Of a DNA stretch of 64,000 nucleotides, positions 62,417 through 64,000 are shown in pieces. The stretch covers positions 54,626 to 118,625 of the forward strand of contig NZ_PVNB01000010.1 in the NCBI RefSeq assembly GCF_003001995.1, in the 5' to 3' direction. Made by a program: the position numbers and the translations under genes. Every line of letters starts with the position of its first letter. Position 1 is the first letter of the stretch. Source of the DNA: Orenia metallireducens. GTDB taxonomy: Bacteria > Bacillota > Halanaerobiia > Halobacteroidales > Halobacteroidaceae. The notes beneath the pieces were generated by a model. The model worked only from the letters and a program-made list of their open reading frames with translations, ran no database searches and was not told the origin of the DNA.

Positions 62417-62818
62417 TTATTTGTCTTCCTCCTCTGCAAATGCTTTAATTATTTTAATGGCTTTAGCCAAATCACTATCGGTCAAGCCTCTACTTTCTCT
62501 AAGTAATACTTGTCTTTGATTATCATTAGCTATTTCTAATAAAAATTCTAGCTCCTCTTCATTAAGTAATTCAAGAGTTCCCTTTGGTGCGATTTTTTCT
62601 AGTTTAGCCATTTCATTTTTCTTATTAGTACGACCAAGTAAATAATCTACAGATACTTCAAAGTAATCTGCAATATTATTAAGCATATCTGTATCAGGAT
62701 TTCTTTTTCCCTGCTCATATTGGGTGATAGTAGGTCTAGAAACTCCTAATACCTCTGCTAATTCTTTTTGATATATTCCTTTTTGAGTTCTTAATTCCTT
62801 AAGGCGTTTAGAGAACAT
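62417..62818 (-). CDS. XRE-family CI/ImmR-like repressor
   Basis: 133 residues. The N-terminal HTH is LKELRTQKGIYQKELAEVLG to VSRPTITQYEQGKRNPDTDM (about 5-55). An acidic helical tail (NEEELEFLLEIANDNQRQVL) replaces a protease domain, so inactivation should be by the neighbouring ImmA-like protein. ATG at 62818 follows AAAGGAG. It diverges from the Cro-like gene at 62996. Confidence 0.88.
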   Translation of the reverse strand: MFSKRLKELRTQKGIYQKELAEVLGVSRPTITQYEQGKRNPDTDMLNNIADYFEVSVDYLLGRTNKKNEMAKLEKIAPKGTLELLNEEELEFLLEIANDNQRQVLLRESRGLTDSDLAKAIKIIKAFAEEEDK

Positions 62819-62859
62819 AGCATACTCTCCTTTCTGATAATAATATAATATCATAAAAT

Positions 62860-62978
62860 GTTACTTTAAGAAACATTAAGTAACAAAATGTATTAATTAA
62901 TTAAATAAAAGGATAAAAAAGCCTTGACAAGTAACTAAAAGTAACTTATAATTATAGATAAGAGTAACAAATAGTAAC
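62860..62978. promoter_or_regulatory. Phage switch region with repeated AGTAAC operators
   Basis: AGTAAC or its complement occurs at 62860, 62879, 62930, 62940, 62963 and 62973. A perfect promoter, TTGACA (62924-62929), 17-base spacer, TATAAT (62947-62952), reads toward the Cro-like gene, and two operator copies lie inside its spacer. The two left copies would cover the repressor promoter. Confidence 0.8.
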
Positions 62979-62995
62979 TTAAGGAGGTGAAAATA

Positions 62996-63181
62996 ATGTG
63001 TGATAGCTTAAAGGATTTGAGACTATCCAAGAACCTGACTCAAAAGGATATAGCTGAGAATATAGGTATATCAAGGTCAGCCTATACCTTAATTGAGAAT
63101 GGGGATAGGAATCCTTCATTAAAGGTTATTAGAAGCTTGGTACAACTGCTAGGAACAAAGGTAACAGAGATATTTTTTTAA
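62996..63181 (+). CDS. Small XRE HTH protein (Cro-like)
   Basis: 61 residues, nearly all HTH: LKDLRLSKNLTQKDIAENIG and ISRSAYTLIENGDRNPSLKV, ending TKVTEIFF. This is the size and fold of Cro or helix-turn-helix activators. ATG at 62996 follows AAGGAGGTG by six bases; a GTG at 62987 lies inside the ribosome site. It is controlled by the strong promoter at 62924. Confidence 0.87.
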   Translation: MCDSLKDLRLSKNLTQKDIAENIGISRSAYTLIENGDRNPSLKVIRSLVQLLGTKVTEIFF

Positions 63182-63292
63182 CTTTAAAGTTACATATCGT
63201 TACCTCGATAATGTTTTTTAACCTTAATATTAATTTATAGTTCCCAATTGTAACTTGAATATGTATTGAAAAAAGGTAATGGGGGTGTAAGT

Positions 63293-63478
63293 ATGTCGCA
63301 AGGAGCTGAGAAGCTAAGCTACTTAGATACTGTAGATAATAAAGGGAATACAATACCATCAAAAAAAGCTGAGTATTTAAGACAAATATTAAAGAATGAA
63401 TACGGAATAGCTACTGAAGAGGAGCTAGAGCAGGAGTTAAAGCTTCTTCAACAAAGATGGTTGAGCTTAGCAATTTAA
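63293..63478 (+). CDS. Small phage-type protein, unknown
   Basis: 61 residues, charged, with helix LRQILKNEYGIATEEELEQE. No family recognised. ATG at 63293 follows GGGGGTG; an in-frame TTG at 63266 has no such site. Part of the early + strand gene run. Confidence 0.55.
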   Translation: MSQGAEKLSYLDTVDNKGNTIPSKKAEYLRQILKNEYGIATEEELEQELKLLQQRWLSLAI

Positions 63479-63494
63479 TGGGGAGGTGGATAAT

Positions 63495-63683
63495 TTGATA
63501 TTACTCTATAGTACCTCAGATTTATATAAAAATCAAAAAGGAGTGTATCTTCAGGTAGGAGCAGATATTAATAGGAGATTTAAGGATAGGGAGAATCAAG
63601 GTATAAAGAAATTAAATCAACAGGAGATTCAAGAGAATGAATATAAAGCCTATGTAAATAAAAGGTGTGATAACAAGTTTTAG
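63495..63683 (+). CDS. Small phage-type protein, unknown
   Basis: 62 residues from a TTG behind GGGGAGGTGG (GTG at 63486 is less likely). Sequence: LLYSTSDLYKNQKGVYLQVG then a basic, Gln-rich end. No family recognised. Starts 16 bases after the previous gene. Confidence 0.5.
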   Translation: MILLYSTSDLYKNQKGVYLQVGADINRRFKDRENQGIKKLNQQEIQENEYKAYVNKRCDNKF

Positions 63684-63703
63684 GGCAACTTGATTATCAC
63701 ACC
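63664..63703 (+). terminator. Long hairpin after the small early genes
   Basis: GGTGTGATAA pairs with TTATCACACC, with CAAGTT/AACTTG inside. No T-run follows, so it may be an RNA-processing or operator structure rather than a terminator. Confidence 0.5.
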
Positions 63704-63764
63704 AAAATAAAGATTTTATTAATTCAATTACGAATATTATATCACAGCAATGGAGGTTTTATCA

Positions 63765-64000
63765 ATGAAATATGCACAAGCACTAGAAAATAAGCTTAAT
63801 TATAATTTTGAGATAGATAAAAAGGTGAACCTAGTTCAAAGGATAGATGCTTTAAATCAGAAGCTGGATTATGAAATAGTTAAAATAAAAGGAGCAAGGA
63901 TGATGCCAGTAGCTAGATTAGAAGGAATGATGAGGTTAAAGGATATGCTCAAGATATTGGGTCAAATTGTAGACCAGGATAGATATCATATCAACTTTAT
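63765..64000 (+). CDS. Hypothetical element protein, cut by window end
   Basis: The frame from ATG at 63765 (GGAGG 9 bases upstream) is open to the window end, 78 codons. It reads YAQALENKLNYNFEIDKKVN and KIKGARMMPVARLEGMMRLK, helical and basic. No family recognised. It continues the early phage-type gene run. Confidence 0.5.
   Translation, partial: MKYAQALENKLNYNFEIDKKVNLVQRIDALNQKLDYEIVKIKGARMMPVARLEGMMRLKDMLKILGQIVDQDRYHINF

Overview
The window is AT-rich DNA from a low-GC Firmicute. TTG and GTG starts are common and ribosome sites are strong AGGAGG types. An RND efflux pump with a lipoprotein adaptor sits beside a protein that looks like an outer-membrane beta-barrel. That points to a Firmicute with two membranes, most likely the halophilic anaerobes of the Halanaerobiales (Orenia/Halobacteroides-like). 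This assignment is inference from gene content, not from a marker gene.

1-29.2 kb: a long one-way (+ strand) run of small accessory genes, nearly all with their own ribosome site. It holds class I methyltransferases, GNAT acetyltransferases (one matches the AAC(6')-Ii aminoglycoside acetyltransferase family), an ABC-F protein, an aminoglycoside-phosphotransferase-like kinase, a GrpB-type nucleotidyltransferase, a beta-lactamase-fold hydrolase, a metallo-beta-lactamase-fold hydrolase, Nudix, MazG-like, carbamoyltransferase and tautomerase genes. Threonine dehydratase and prephenate dehydratase genes follow. Between them lies a graveyard of remnants: alpha/beta hydrolase, MFS permease, Nudix tail, class D beta-lactamase head, and two in-frame chimeras (TIM barrel-HD and GrpB-Stf0 sulfotransferase). 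Two acetyltransferase genes share a duplicated promoter-leader module; one copy has an intact 29-codon peptide followed by an intrinsic terminator.

29.3-36.5 kb: an AraC regulator diverges from a sugar or uronate catabolic cluster with two DUF2264 proteins, a D-2-hydroxyacid dehydrogenase, an SDR and a sugar-phosphate-isomerase-like TIM barrel. A miniature inverted-repeat element, also found at 15.4 kb, interrupts it. 36.7-39.8 kb: mnmH, a DUF2075 ATPase and a broken phage portal gene.

40.1-48.7 kb: a NarL/DesK-type two-component system diverges from an RND pump operon, followed by a secreted propeller plus putative barrel protein. 48.7-58.0 kb: a hemicellulose side-chain cluster with two sister esterases, a PHB-depolymerase-like esterase, a DUF3237 protein, a MATE exporter behind a riboswitch-like leader, an AraC regulator and a GH51 arabinofuranosidase. 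The esterase operon promoter is overlapped by a perfect 36-bp palindrome next to the stump of a PadR repressor gene.

58.4-64 kb: a miaB 5' stump marks the probable left end of an integrated element. The element carries a large serine recombinase, an ImmA-type protease, a CI-like repressor, a Cro-like regulator and early phage-type genes, and runs off the window. A 40-bp sequence repeated near both the stump and the recombinase end suggests two related elements in tandem. No tRNA, rRNA or CRISPR array was seen.
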